A stretch of DNA of 41,102 nt from Bacteroidales bacterium (GTDB lineage Bacteria; Bacteroidota; Bacteroidia; Bacteroidales; ML635J-15). The position numbers and the translations under genes were made by a program. Shown here piece after piece: positions 31,995-40,199 of the stretch (position 1 is the first letter of the stretch; each line of letters begins with the position of its first letter). Under the pieces are notes generated by a model. That model ran no database searches. It was not told the origin of the DNA and saw only the letters and a list, made by a program, of their open reading frames with translations. Where the stretch lies: the NCBI GenBank assembly GCA_017551515.1, contig JAFZLK010000097.1:1-41102 (forward strand), in the 5' to 3' direction.

Positions 31995-32336
31995 ATGCCA
32001 CAGATGATAAACTTAGGGAGCGAAATGCTCCGCATAACGCCAAGGGGCGTTGAATACTCGACCAGCAGCGGTCGTATATGGTCGATTCGTTATATGGGCA
32101 CTTCGTGCGGTACTTTTGTTGACCTGCTGCCCTACGGAACTGAAATTCTTGCTGTTACCAGCAAGGGAATATATTATAGCAGTAACGCAGGCCGTTCCTG
32201 GTCGTTACGCTACATGGGCACTTCGTGCGGCACATTCCAAAACCTTATGGACGGCGGCAAAGAACTCCTCGCCAACACCGACAAAGGCCTGTACTACTCT
32301 ACAAATGGCGGAAGAACATGGGTGAAGAGGAGATGA
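31995..32336 (+). CDS. Small three-repeat Asp-box (BNR-like) protein
   Basis: 113 residues built from repeats of about 40 residues: GVEYSTSSGRIWSIRYMGTSCGTF, GIYYSSNAGRSWSLRYMGTSCGTF and a terminal GLYYSTNGGRTWVKRR. Each contains an Asp-box-type turn (S-x-(N/S)-x-G-R-x-W). Full beta-propellers need six or more blades, so three repeats suggest an oligomer or a truncated protein. It has no signal peptide. Its stop codon abuts the ATG of the DUF262 gene at 32337, so it is likely co-transcribed with it. Confidence 0.6.
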   Translation: MPQMINLGSEMLRITPRGVEYSTSSGRIWSIRYMGTSCGTFVDLLPYGTEILAVTSKGIYYSSNAGRSWSLRYMGTSCGTFQNLMDGGKELLANTDKGLYYSTNGGRTWVKRR

Positions 32337-34043
32337 ATGTTTAACAATATTGAAAAACTTTATAATATGGATGCAACAATAACACTTAGAGAATTTATAG
32401 AGAAAAGGAAGAAATTTGTAATTCCAAATTACCAGCGTGGCTACATTTGGGGAAAATCGCGAGGTTCAGAAAAAAACTCTGTCCAATATGTATTGGAAAG
32501 TATCGAAAATTGTATAAAAAGCGGCACGGATTTATTTATGCAGGGGATTACTGTTACTGAAACTGACAATGAAATAATTCTCATTGACGGACAGCAGCGA
32601 ACAACCTTTTTCTACTTGTTACTGACATATCTTGGATATAAAGAACAATTTGAAATTGAATATCCGATACGAACAGAATCTCAATTTTTTTTGAACGGAA
32701 TAAAGAATAAGACATCTATTGAGATTGAAAAAATGTGTGATGAAAATGACAACGAAGATTTTCAAGACATATACTATTTCAAAAAAACTATAAGGTTGAT
32801 TTCCAAGACCCAGAATCTTGACCAAGACAAAATACTTGATAAAGTACAGTTTTTATATATTAAAATACCAGAAGATAAGGCGACAATTGTATTTTCAATG
32901 ATGAACGGAAGTAAGGCGAGTATGAAGACTGAAGAAATAATAAAAGCAGAATTGTTACGTCTAGTATCATTGGACAAAGTTTCTACGGAGGGTCGTGAGG
33001 CAGAAGCTATTAGATGGGAGCAAAATTTATTAAGAAGCAAATATGCTCGCGAATGGGACAAATGGCTCTATTGGTGGAATCGCAAAGAAGTATCGGAGTT
33101 TTATCACACAGGTAATAACGTTATGGGACTTCTTGTTAAAACATATCTTAAGTCAAAAGGCGGAAAAATTGATAAAGAAGGAAAATATTTCGAGGAATTT
33201 AGAGACAAATTGCTACGAGGTGACAATAACGAGAAAAAAGCGAAAGAAGTATTTTACGATTTGCGCCATTTGCAAAAAAAATTTGAGGATGTTTTTTACA
33301 GCATAAACGACGGCAAAAAACTCCATAACAAGGTGGGGGCTATTTTGACCCTCTTGGGCAGAGATGATAGGGATCGGTTTGTGAATTGGTATTTTTGTAA
33401 TGAAGTGTCAGAACAAAAAATAGACGAATACTATAAATTTGTTTTTTTAGGATTGAGCCATACATCAATATTCGAATCTAAAAAAGAAGACATTGATTCG
33501 GCAAAAACAGAAATGTTAAATGCTGTATCTAATAATAATTTGTACAATGAGCAGTCGAATTATGCCTATAAGCAACTATTACGCAGAAATGTTGACCAAG
33601 ACTCCAAATTAGGTAGAGTATTTGATTTCAGAATATGGAATGAAGCTTCATTGGAGCACATACTCCCGAAGTCCAAATTTTTCAAAGAAGAAAAAACACC
33701 AAATGGAAAGATTAGATATATACGTGGAGACGGGGCAGAAATATCTAAAGATGAAATAAATGATGGTATGATTAATGAAGATGTTTTCCAAAATAAAGGC
33801 AACGAGCATTGCATTGGCAATCTAGTCCTTTTGTATCAAAATGAAAATTCAAGTTTTGGTGCGAAATCTTTTGAAGAGAAGAAATCAATTTATTTTAATG
33901 TTGATGCAGAAAAACCTTTTAGAAGCAGACATCTACTACACACTATTGCAATATTCGCCAATAATAGTTGGGGAGTAAATGAAATTATCGAAAACAAAAA
34001 ACAATTTATTAACGAAGTAAAGGAATATTATGAAATACAATAG
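32337..34043 (+). CDS. DUF262/DUF1524 (GmrSD-like) restriction-type protein
   Basis: 568 residues from the ATG at 32337 (another ATG at codon 11). The N-terminal DUF262 has IPNYQRGYIWG (29-39) and the diagnostic IDGQQRTT (83-90). The C-terminal part has a DUF1524 His-Asn-His-type nuclease motif: SLEHILPKS (about 438-446) and HCIGNLVLLYQNENSSFG (about 491 on). GmrSD-type proteins are type IV restriction factors that cut modified phage DNA, with DUF262 as NTP-binding and sensing part. It overlaps the next DUF262 gene by 14 bp. The substrate here is unknown. Confidence 0.85.
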   Translation: MFNNIEKLYNMDATITLREFIEKRKKFVIPNYQRGYIWGKSRGSEKNSVQYVLESIENCIKSGTDLFMQGITVTETDNEIILIDGQQRTTFFYLLLTYLGYKEQFEIEYPIRTESQFFLNGIKNKTSIEIEKMCDENDNEDFQDIYYFKKTIRLISKTQNLDQDKILDKVQFLYIKIPEDKATIVFSMMNGSKASMKTEEIIKAELLRLVSLDKVSTEGREAEAIRWEQNLLRSKYAREWDKWLYWWNRKEVSEFYHTGNNVMGLLVKTYLKSKGGKIDKEGKYFEEFRDKLLRGDNNEKKAKEVFYDLRHLQKKFEDVFYSINDGKKLHNKVGAILTLLGRDDRDRFVNWYFCNEVSEQKIDEYYKFVFLGLSHTSIFESKKEDIDSAKTEMLNAVSNNNLYNEQSNYAYKQLLRRNVDQDSKLGRVFDFRIWNEASLEHILPKSKFFKEEKTPNGKIRYIRGDGAEISKDEINDGMINEDVFQNKGNEHCIGNLVLLYQNENSSFGAKSFEEKKSIYFNVDAEKPFRSRHLLHTIAIFANNSWGVNEIIENKKQFINEVKEYYEIQ

Positions 34044-36198
34044 TTTGTCAACAGGAAATACCTATAAATTAAAAGATTTGTTCTCAAAGGACAATAAAAT
34101 AATCATTCCCGATCTACAGCGTGATTATTGTTGGGGAACAACACAAAATAGCGATGGCAACAATCTTGTCAAAGCTTTTCTGTCTAATCTGTTGAATAAT
34201 ACAGATAAGGATTTGAATATGGGTCTTCTTTATGGATATGAAGCACCGCTAGGTCACATCCAACTATGCGATGGTCAGCAGCGAATTACCACATTGTTTC
34301 TTCTGCTGGGTATGCTTAATAAAAAGGCAGATAACTCATTTAGACGTTTCCTAATTTCAGAAACAGAAGAAAACGACGATTGGGAACCTTATTTGCAATA
34401 TGCTATCAGAGAAAGTTCTTTATACTTTTTGAGCGACTTGACCAGATTTTTCTTTATAGAAGGTAAGGATTTAAACGTTTCTGATATAAAACAGCAGTCT
34501 TGGTACTTCCTGGATTACGATTTTGACCCAAGCATACAAAATATGATTGCGACAATGAAAATAATCGAAGGAGAAATCAAGGATATTAATTGTTTGGAAT
34601 TTGGAAAGTTCATTATAGAAAAACTTTCATTCCTTTATTACGATATGGAGAATCGTACAAAAGGAGAAGAAACATTTGTTGTCATCAATACCACTGGCGA
34701 ACCATTGTCTGCAACAGAAAATCTAAAACCTTTGCTAATTAGCAGACAGCCGAAGGAAAAACAAAAAGTTTGTGCAGAAAAATGGGAAAAATGGGAACAG
34801 TTTTTTTGGAAAAACAGAGGTGAAAACGATACGGCAGACAACGGTCTAAAAGAATTTTTTAGATGGATTATGTTGCTGTCTTTAGATTCCGATAGTGATG
34901 GATTCAAGCAAATTCAGAAAAACGGAATATTCAAATTTGATTTGAATATTAACTTCGATACTGTCAATATGTATTTTGATATTGTATCAAAAAAATTATT
35001 CCCTAACGATGGAGCTGCTTTGTTTCCTAATAACAAAAAATGGTTATCCCCAGACCTTGATGGAAACGGGCAAATTACATGGTTTAGAATACTTCCAATA
35101 ATACAATATCTATATCGTTTTCCCGATGCATTAGAAAAGGATGTCTGGAGAGTTAGAATGCTTTTTAGAAATCTTGCAATGATTTCAAATGTTCAAAAAG
35201 CAATTAAAGAAGCTCTGCCTGAAGCCATAAGAATAATAAATGAAATGCCTGAAAAAGATGTCTGCTCAATACTTCAATTAGAAAACATTTCCAAAATAGT
35301 AATTTCTGATGAAGTAAAACAGAAATTGCAAATATTATCTAATCACCCACAAAGGGAAAACATAGAAGAATATTTCTGGAAAGAAGAAGAAAATAAGATA
35401 TGGAGTGGAGAAATTAAGCCTATGGTTCAATGGAGTATGACAGAAAATGATTTCGACTTTGAGTTGTTTAAAAATTATGCAGAAAAATTCAACAAGGTAT
35501 TTCATGACACTCTAGAATATAATGAATTGGATATTACCAGACGTGCATTGCTTACGAGGGACTTGAATGGCTATCCTAGAATCTTTAAGGGATATACAAA
35601 TTACTCATTTGCATGGGATTACGATGATTGGCACACCCTTATTTTTGACAACATAGAACAATTCAAATCATTCTTTGACGCATTAGATTTAAATGATATT
35701 TACAAAGCACAAGAAGAAATGATAAGTAGCAATCCTACAGATAAAAATTACGATGAATTTGTCAAGATACCAGATTTGCTTGGATATTGCGAACAAAAGA
35801 AAATTCAATGGTGGGGAGATGAATTGGGATGGACATTAATAAAAGGAGACAGGGCAAGCGGAGATTATGCCAATTTAAAATCATACAAATTATATTTGGA
35901 AATGAAAGATACGATCAAAGAATGCTATTTGCGGTTTTATGATGCAAAAAAAGACTCTTGTGTAGCAATTGACGAAACACAAAAATGCAATACTTGGGCA
36001 ATAGATGTATGGCATTCAGGTGGAGACAATTATGCCTTGCAATTATTTAGAAGAAACGAGTCGGCAGAAAATGCATTCAGCGATTTGCCAATAAAATTAG
36101 GTTTGTCATGGAATGGAGAAAGATACGAAAAGAAAGATATGAAAAAGGATGATGCCATTAATATAACAAAAGAAATTATTGCATCTTTAATGGAATAA
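34030..36198 (+). CDS. Second DUF262 protein without HNH domain
   Basis: 722 residues. DUF262 motifs: IPDLQRDYCWGTTQN (26-40), CDGQQRITTLFLLLG (80-94) and EETFVVINTTGEPLSATENLKP (about residue 213 on). No LEHxxP or GNLVLL pattern was found in the C-terminal half, so it appears to lack the DUF1524 nuclease. Its C-terminal ~250 residues are not recognised and contain many aromatics (WWGDELGWTLIKGD). The pair, coupled by overlapping frames, is likely a two-component defence module in which the nuclease domain is carried only by the first protein. A terminator follows at 36221. Confidence 0.8.
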   Translation: MKYNSLSTGNTYKLKDLFSKDNKIIIPDLQRDYCWGTTQNSDGNNLVKAFLSNLLNNTDKDLNMGLLYGYEAPLGHIQLCDGQQRITTLFLLLGMLNKKADNSFRRFLISETEENDDWEPYLQYAIRESSLYFLSDLTRFFFIEGKDLNVSDIKQQSWYFLDYDFDPSIQNMIATMKIIEGEIKDINCLEFGKFIIEKLSFLYYDMENRTKGEETFVVINTTGEPLSATENLKPLLISRQPKEKQKVCAEKWEKWEQFFWKNRGENDTADNGLKEFFRWIMLLSLDSDSDGFKQIQKNGIFKFDLNINFDTVNMYFDIVSKKLFPNDGAALFPNNKKWLSPDLDGNGQITWFRILPIIQYLYRFPDALEKDVWRVRMLFRNLAMISNVQKAIKEALPEAIRIINEMPEKDVCSILQLENISKIVISDEVKQKLQILSNHPQRENIEEYFWKEEENKIWSGEIKPMVQWSMTENDFDFELFKNYAEKFNKVFHDTLEYNELDITRRALLTRDLNGYPRIFKGYTNYSFAWDYDDWHTLIFDNIEQFKSFFDALDLNDIYKAQEEMISSNPTDKNYDEFVKIPDLLGYCEQKKIQWWGDELGWTLIKGDRASGDYANLKSYKLYLEMKDTIKECYLRFYDAKKDSCVAIDETQKCNTWAIDVWHSGGDNYALQLFRRNESAENAFSDLPIKLGLSWNGERYEKKDMKKDDAINITKEIIASLME

Positions 36199-36220
36199 TA
36201 TTTACAACAACATTATTTTT

Positions 36221-36252
36221 TCCCCGCCTTTCCCAGCGGGGATTTTTATTTT
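36221..36252 (+). terminator. Intrinsic terminator after DUF262 pair
   Basis: CCCCGC...GCGGGG stem followed by ATTTTTATTTT. It is nearly identical over about 30 bp to the terminator at 36882-36912. Confidence 0.85.
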
Positions 36253-36267
36253 ATCAAAAAAACAATT

Positions 36268-36305
36268 CATACGACACATTTTGTCGCACCTTACATTTTC
36301 CTTTG
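36268..36305 (+). promoter_or_regulatory. TGTCGCA dyad and promoter-like segment upstream of 36388 gene
   Basis: CATACGACA-CATTT-TGTCGCA (CGACA/TGTCG dyad at 36272-36286) is followed by CCTTACATTTTCCTTTG. The latter part matches 40162-40186 (TTGACGCAACTTGCAC-TTTCCTTTG) at most positions, and the dyad resembles 30478-30497. Confidence 0.55.
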
Positions 36306-36387
36306 TAAAAAAGATGAATACTATTACAATACCATTGACTATTTAGCATGAATTTTTAGTTTAAGAACAATAAATAATAAGATTAAC

Positions 36388-36855
36388 ATGGATTTACAAG
36401 GATTAATTACAGAACAACTTCTAGAGGATGCCAAAAGTCCAAAAGAAAAAATAATGATTTTAAAAAGCAAGTTGGATGATATTTCAAATCTGCAAAATCA
36501 GATTAACCAAATGAAAGATAAATATACAACAGAATGGCTTGTTAATATTAGTAAAATTTACCAAGCCGATTTGAGCAAGGTTGACAATAACGATTGGTGC
36601 GTGGTAAAAGAAATAGGTGTTTATACATTAATATTGTGTGCAAGAAAGCAAGGCAAACCGTGGTGGGGAATCCAGAAAACATCTGAAATTACAGAATCTC
36701 AAAAGAAAACGATTATTGACAAGATAAATAGTCTAACTAATATTGACAGCAGAAATTTATACACAGATAATCCGTACTATTTAGTTTGGAGTGACACATC
36801 ATACGAAAATGGTGAGAGACGATTCAATGAACTAATCGAAATATTATCCAAATAG
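36388..36855 (+). CDS. Unknown protein between twin terminators
   Basis: 155 residues. The first ~55 residues are helical, with a possible coiled coil (KIMILKSKLDDISNLQNQINQMKDKY). The rest is mixed and contains DWCVVKEIGVYTLILCARKQGKPWWGIQK. I do not recognise a family. It has its own promoter region and terminator, so it is a single-gene unit adjacent to the DUF262 pair. It may be an accessory of the defence module, but nothing in the sequence proves that. Confidence 0.65.
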   Translation: MDLQGLITEQLLEDAKSPKEKIMILKSKLDDISNLQNQINQMKDKYTTEWLVNISKIYQADLSKVDNNDWCVVKEIGVYTLILCARKQGKPWWGIQKTSEITESQKKTIIDKINSLTNIDSRNLYTDNPYYLVWSDTSYENGERRFNELIEILSK

Positions 36856-36882
36856 CACCGCTTAATATCAGTAAACAAATCT

Positions 36883-36912
36883 CCCCGTCCTTCCCAGCGG
36901 GGATTTTTATTT
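36883..36912 (+). terminator. Intrinsic terminator after 36388 gene
   Basis: CCCCG...CGGGG stem followed by ATTTTTATTTT, nearly identical to the terminator at 36221-36252. From here to 37143 I see no gene. Confidence 0.85.
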
Positions 36913-37143
36913 TCCCCTTCATATTTGCAGCCATCTTTTTGACTTTACCGCATATAGAAAACAAAAAAAATCCATCAAAAGTTAAGCAGTATCAAAATGT
37001 TTATTACCTATGCCGTGAAATTTAATTATTTGTAATTTACAAATTTGTAAAGTTCGCAAATCTCAGTCTGACAACAATTTACAGCAATTATGGCGACATC
37101 GTATTGGGTAAATGATTTGATTGGGCTTTCGCGGGAAGATATG

Positions 37144-37221
37144 TTATAATCTACTAAAAGTGCCTTTTGAAACATACTTTTAGAAAACTATACCACAAAA
37201 ATATGATTATAATTTACTAAA
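37144..37221. repeat. Phased 63-bp repeat, 3' side of second ATPase gene
   Basis: The core TTATAATYTACTAAA occurs at 37144-37158 and 37207-37221, exactly 63 bp apart, in the same orientation. Part of an inverted core (CTTTTAG, 37178-37184) lies between them. The segment CACAAAAATATG precedes the second core, as it does on the other side of the gene (38736-38765). The repeat lies 9 bp past the stop codon of the ATPase gene. Confidence 0.75.
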
Positions 37222-37230
37222 TTTTGCAAA

Positions 37231-38652
37231 TCAAGCAAATAGGTCGTCCATTGTGACCTGTGACTGAGCAATGCCACTGTACTCGTTCCGCTGTAGTCCG
37301 TAGGTTGTTATCATAGTCAAATGCACAGACTTACGCGCACCCAGAACTTGTCCAAAAACAGCTAACTTGTGACGGATGGCTTGCTCTACCGACTTTGTAA
37401 CCAAATACTTGTCGGAAGAAAACTTTATCTCGCACACATTCACAACATTGTCGCTTCGGTCGATGAGCAGGTCTATTTGTGCGCCGTCGTGTTCGTCTGT
37501 TGCTGTTGTGCGCCACGAATATTCAGCCGAAATTATACCGCTTATTCCCAATGCTTTCTTTATCTGCGGAATATGCCAAAGACATACGCGCTCAAAGGCA
37601 AGACCTTTCCACGTTGAAATCTTAGGAGAATCGATTGCCGCCAACCAATAGCCATCGCCAACAACATTAACCTCGCGCAAAAAACGATAATAAAACAGCG
37701 TGTAATTGTCGATAAGCTGGAAGGTTGCGCCATACTTTTTCTTGTCAAATGCCTGATAGCGACGGATAAAACCGCATTGTTCTAGTTCGTCGAGCATTTT
37801 TGTAAGCAAACCGCTGTTCTCAACTCCAGATGTTGAAGAAATTTCGTCGCGGCTCATGCCAATCTTCTTGGTCGCCAAAGCTTCCACTATCGCCATATAT
37901 GGTTCGGGGCGCTTGAACAAAGAGGAATACAGCTCGCTGAATTCGTTACGCAACTTACAGTCGTTGGAGAACAATAGCCTGTCCATATTCTGCGCAAGAC
38001 TTTCGCCACGACGCATAAGACTCCAATAATAAGGTATTCCACCCAGCGCCATATATGCCTCAACAATTTCCTTGCGCGTCATCGGAATGCCTTGGAATCT
38101 AACATATTGCTCACATTCGGCAAGAGTAAACGGTTTGACGTGAATTTGCTCTGTAAGACGATTGTGCAGTCCGCCTCTGTTTTTCATTATGTTGTTGACA
38201 ATCCACGAAGTAGCACTGCCACAAACTATCAGTACAACATCCTTCTCCGCCCTTGCAGTTGCCCAGCCGTTCCAGAAATGTTCGAGCGCACTGATAAATT
38301 TCGACTTGGGAGTGTCCATCCACGAAAGTTCGTCAAGGTAAATGATTTTCTTGCGATCATTCGATTGCTCGATAAGTTGCAGGAGCATATAAAAAGCATC
38401 AAACCAATCCTTGGGCAAGTTGCATTTTTCAAGTCCGGCGGCGCGAAGCGAATCACGGAAAGCCGAAAGTTGCCGTTTCATATCGCCGTTGGCAACTCCA
38501 ACATGTTGAAATGTAAAGTTGTAGCCGAATGTTTCACGGATTAGATAGGTCTTTCCAACTCTTCTTCGTCCATATACGGCACAAAACTGCGGTTCGTCCG
38601 ACTCGACAAGTCTCAGCAAGTCTTCCTGCTCTTTTTTCCTTCCTATAATCAT
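37231..38652 (-). CDS. AAA+ archaeal-type ATPase with C-terminal nuclease-like domain (DUF234 type)
   Basis: 473 residues, starting at the ATG 38652. Walker A YGRRRVGKTYL (about 27-37), Walker B KKIIYLDELSWMDT (about 101-114). A winged-helix-like middle (MSRDEISSTSGVENSGLLTKMLDELEQCGFIRR) is followed by a PD-(D/E)XK-like core, QIDLLIDRSDNVVNVCEIKFS (D394, E408, K410). This ArchATPase plus DUF234 architecture is a widespread accessory family of unsettled function. It is not closely related to the ATPase at 968 (different Walker context and C-terminal domain), but is bracketed in the same way by phased repeats. Confidence 0.85.
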   Translation of the reverse strand: MIIGRKKEQEDLLRLVESDEPQFCAVYGRRRVGKTYLIRETFGYNFTFQHVGVANGDMKRQLSAFRDSLRAAGLEKCNLPKDWFDAFYMLLQLIEQSNDRKKIIYLDELSWMDTPKSKFISALEHFWNGWATARAEKDVVLIVCGSATSWIVNNIMKNRGGLHNRLTEQIHVKPFTLAECEQYVRFQGIPMTRKEIVEAYMALGGIPYYWSLMRRGESLAQNMDRLLFSNDCKLRNEFSELYSSLFKRPEPYMAIVEALATKKIGMSRDEISSTSGVENSGLLTKMLDELEQCGFIRRYQAFDKKKYGATFQLIDNYTLFYYRFLREVNVVGDGYWLAAIDSPKISTWKGLAFERVCLWHIPQIKKALGISGIISAEYSWRTTATDEHDGAQIDLLIDRSDNVVNVCEIKFSSDKYLVTKSVEQAIRHKLAVFGQVLGARKSVHLTMITTYGLQRNEYSGIAQSQVTMDDLFA

Positions 38653-38668
38653 AGCGAATATTTTGGTG

Positions 38669-38676
38669 CAAAAATA
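38669..38676 (-). promoter_or_regulatory. -7 box of second ATPase gene
   Basis: TATTTTTG on the minus strand matches TAnnTTTG, 16 bp upstream of the ATG at 38652. The nearest repeat core (38688-38702) lies 11-26 bp further upstream, over the -33 region. Confidence 0.5.
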
Positions 38677-38687
38677 ACAAAATCTTT

Positions 38688-38765
38688 TTATAATTTACTA
38701 AATCAATGTAAAAATATTTAGTTTTAGATAAATATACTACAAAAATATGCTTATAATTTACTAAA
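38688..38765. repeat. Phased 63-bp repeat, promoter side of second ATPase gene
   Basis: TTATAATTTACTAAA at 38688-38702 and again at 38751-38765, exactly 63 bp apart and in the same orientation as the pair at 37144-37221. An inverted partial copy lies between them (ATTTAGTTTTAGATAA at about 38716-38731). The shared phrase CAAAAATATG precedes the second core on both sides of the gene. Confidence 0.75.
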
Positions 38766-38885
38766 TATTATATTATTCACAACCTTTAGCTCTCGCAGCG
38801 AAGCTAACTTTTCATAAAAAACTTCATTCCGCTCGAGCCGCGGGGGCTTTTACTTTTTTTGTCAGTTTGTATTCTATCACTATTC

Positions 38886-39034
38886 GTCATTCCGAAAAGC
38901 AGAACGAACCGACTAAGGAACGTGTCGTGTGAGTTCGCTTGTCCGGAATCTGTTTCAGTTGGAGATTCCGCACAATTGAACATTACAACGCTCCCCATTC
39001 TGTATCGCGTGTATGTTCTAATTTGCGGAATGAC
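38886..39034. repeat. Interspersed non-coding repeat, short copy (MITE-like)
   Basis: 149 bp with inverted ends: GTCATTCCG at 38886-38894 and CGGAATGAC at 39026-39034. It contains the 27-bp block shared with 641-667. An AACCTTTAGCTC phrase just before it (38780-38791) matches the ends of the copies at 1 and 864. No ORF. The 476-bp gap between the ATPase and the gene at 39129 is otherwise AT-rich and empty. Confidence 0.6.
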
Positions 39035-39128
39035 TGTATTGTATGATTGCTTTTTCTGCTACTAGCAGAATCCACATCTGCATCAATATATTCCATTACT
39101 TTGCATTGTAACCAAAACATGGAACGAT

Positions 39129-40058
39129 ATGGACATTGAGAATAGAATTAAGGAAATTGCTATTTCGCCCCGAAACATTCACAAGGAGTTTTACGACGAA
39201 AAGGTAAAAATGCTACTCGCACAGCAAAAACAGGATCCTAACATAAAGGAAATGCAAGTGAACTGCATCACAGCAATCGAAACGATAGCAGAACATTTCC
39301 CGGATGCAACAATAACAACGCTTTCGAGCTACGAATATCTGATAAAACTAAAAAATGCGGATTTTCTCATACAGGGGTCGCACAAATATAAATACATCTA
39401 TCTAAAAAAGATTAACAGTTGGCATTCTGCCCAAATACATATTTCCACAATTCCAAACCTCATAGAATATATGAAGGAGATTGACCGCCTGATGCCCGAA
39501 TGGGAAAAGGAGTTCGCCAATCTGATTGCTGCACACGGCAACGACATAATGGACAAGCAACGCAACTGGGTTTTGAAAGGAAAGCGTTCTGTGGACAACA
39601 TTTTGGAATATCGAATAGAGTCGTTCCTGCTGGAATGTCGCCCAACGCCTAATTCAACTACGAATATGTCATTTGAAAACTTCTATATAAAAATCTACTA
39701 TGCCCTGATTATAATTGATGTCCCAAATCATTGCAGTATAACCCTTCACAATAATGGAATTGATGTAGAACACTTCAAACAACTGGACAAAATGATTCCG
39801 ATTTGGATTGACGAACTGGCGGAACTGAACCTAGAGTACAAAAAGCTGGAAAAATCGAAGGAAGTGGGGGAGTTAAGCGTTACGGCACTGGTAAAGAAGA
39901 AAATGAAAGCGCTTGGTTGCGAATACTACATCAAAAGAAACTTCAAGTCGATGTCGCTCTACATAAAAGTTGACCAACAATGTATGAGAAAATTCTTTTT
40001 GCCGTACAATGACATTGGGTTAATCCGCAGACGACTTGATAATTCAAAGGCAAAATAA
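39129..40058 (+). CDS. Unknown protein, first of two tandem paralogues
   Basis: 309 residues, ATG at 39129 (an ATG 10 bp earlier is out of frame and stops after six codons). Charged, with mixed helix and strand character and no signal peptide. Two internally similar halves are suggested by the repeated pattern I-(D)-x-MPEWEKEF (about 115-124) and LDKMIPIWIDELAEL (about 218-232), each following a region of beta type (HISTIPNLIEYMKEIDRL and IDVEHFKQLDKM). The protein at 40200 has the same two-part pattern. No known domain recognised. Confidence 0.65.
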   Translation: MDIENRIKEIAISPRNIHKEFYDEKVKMLLAQQKQDPNIKEMQVNCITAIETIAEHFPDATITTLSSYEYLIKLKNADFLIQGSHKYKYIYLKKINSWHSAQIHISTIPNLIEYMKEIDRLMPEWEKEFANLIAAHGNDIMDKQRNWVLKGKRSVDNILEYRIESFLLECRPTPNSTTNMSFENFYIKIYYALIIIDVPNHCSITLHNNGIDVEHFKQLDKMIPIWIDELAELNLEYKKLEKSKEVGELSVTALVKKKMKALGCEYYIKRNFKSMSLYIKVDQQCMRKFFLPYNDIGLIRRRLDNSKAK

Positions 40059-40150
40059 TATACTACAATGCGTTCAGAATGAAGCTTATGGAGCAACGGC
40101 TGAAATGGACGAGGGAAATTCCAGAACCCAAAGATGAGTAAATTGTAATC

Positions 40151-40186
40151 TGCGACAAGTTTTGACGCAACTTGCACTTTCCTTTG
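40151..40186 (+). promoter_or_regulatory. TGCGnCAA dyad and promoter-like segment upstream of 40200 gene
   Basis: TGCGACAA-GTT-TTGACGCA (40151-40169) is an almost perfect dyad, and one base from the copy at 30454. It continues into ACTTGCACTTTCCTTTG, which matches the segment at 36288-36305. It ends 14 bp before the ATG at 40200. The 60 bp before it (40059-40141) hold only a 20-codon open frame, which may be a gene fragment. Confidence 0.6.
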
Positions 40187-40199
40187 CAAAAAAAAGGAT

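Noticed and set aside
38092..38544. 150-codon ORF on the plus strand inside the second ATPase
   Set aside because: Antisense shadow of a gene with intact Walker motifs.
40079..40141. 20-codon ORF between the two unknown paralogues
   Set aside because: Too short to support as a gene and not similar to anything I recognise; possibly a fragment.
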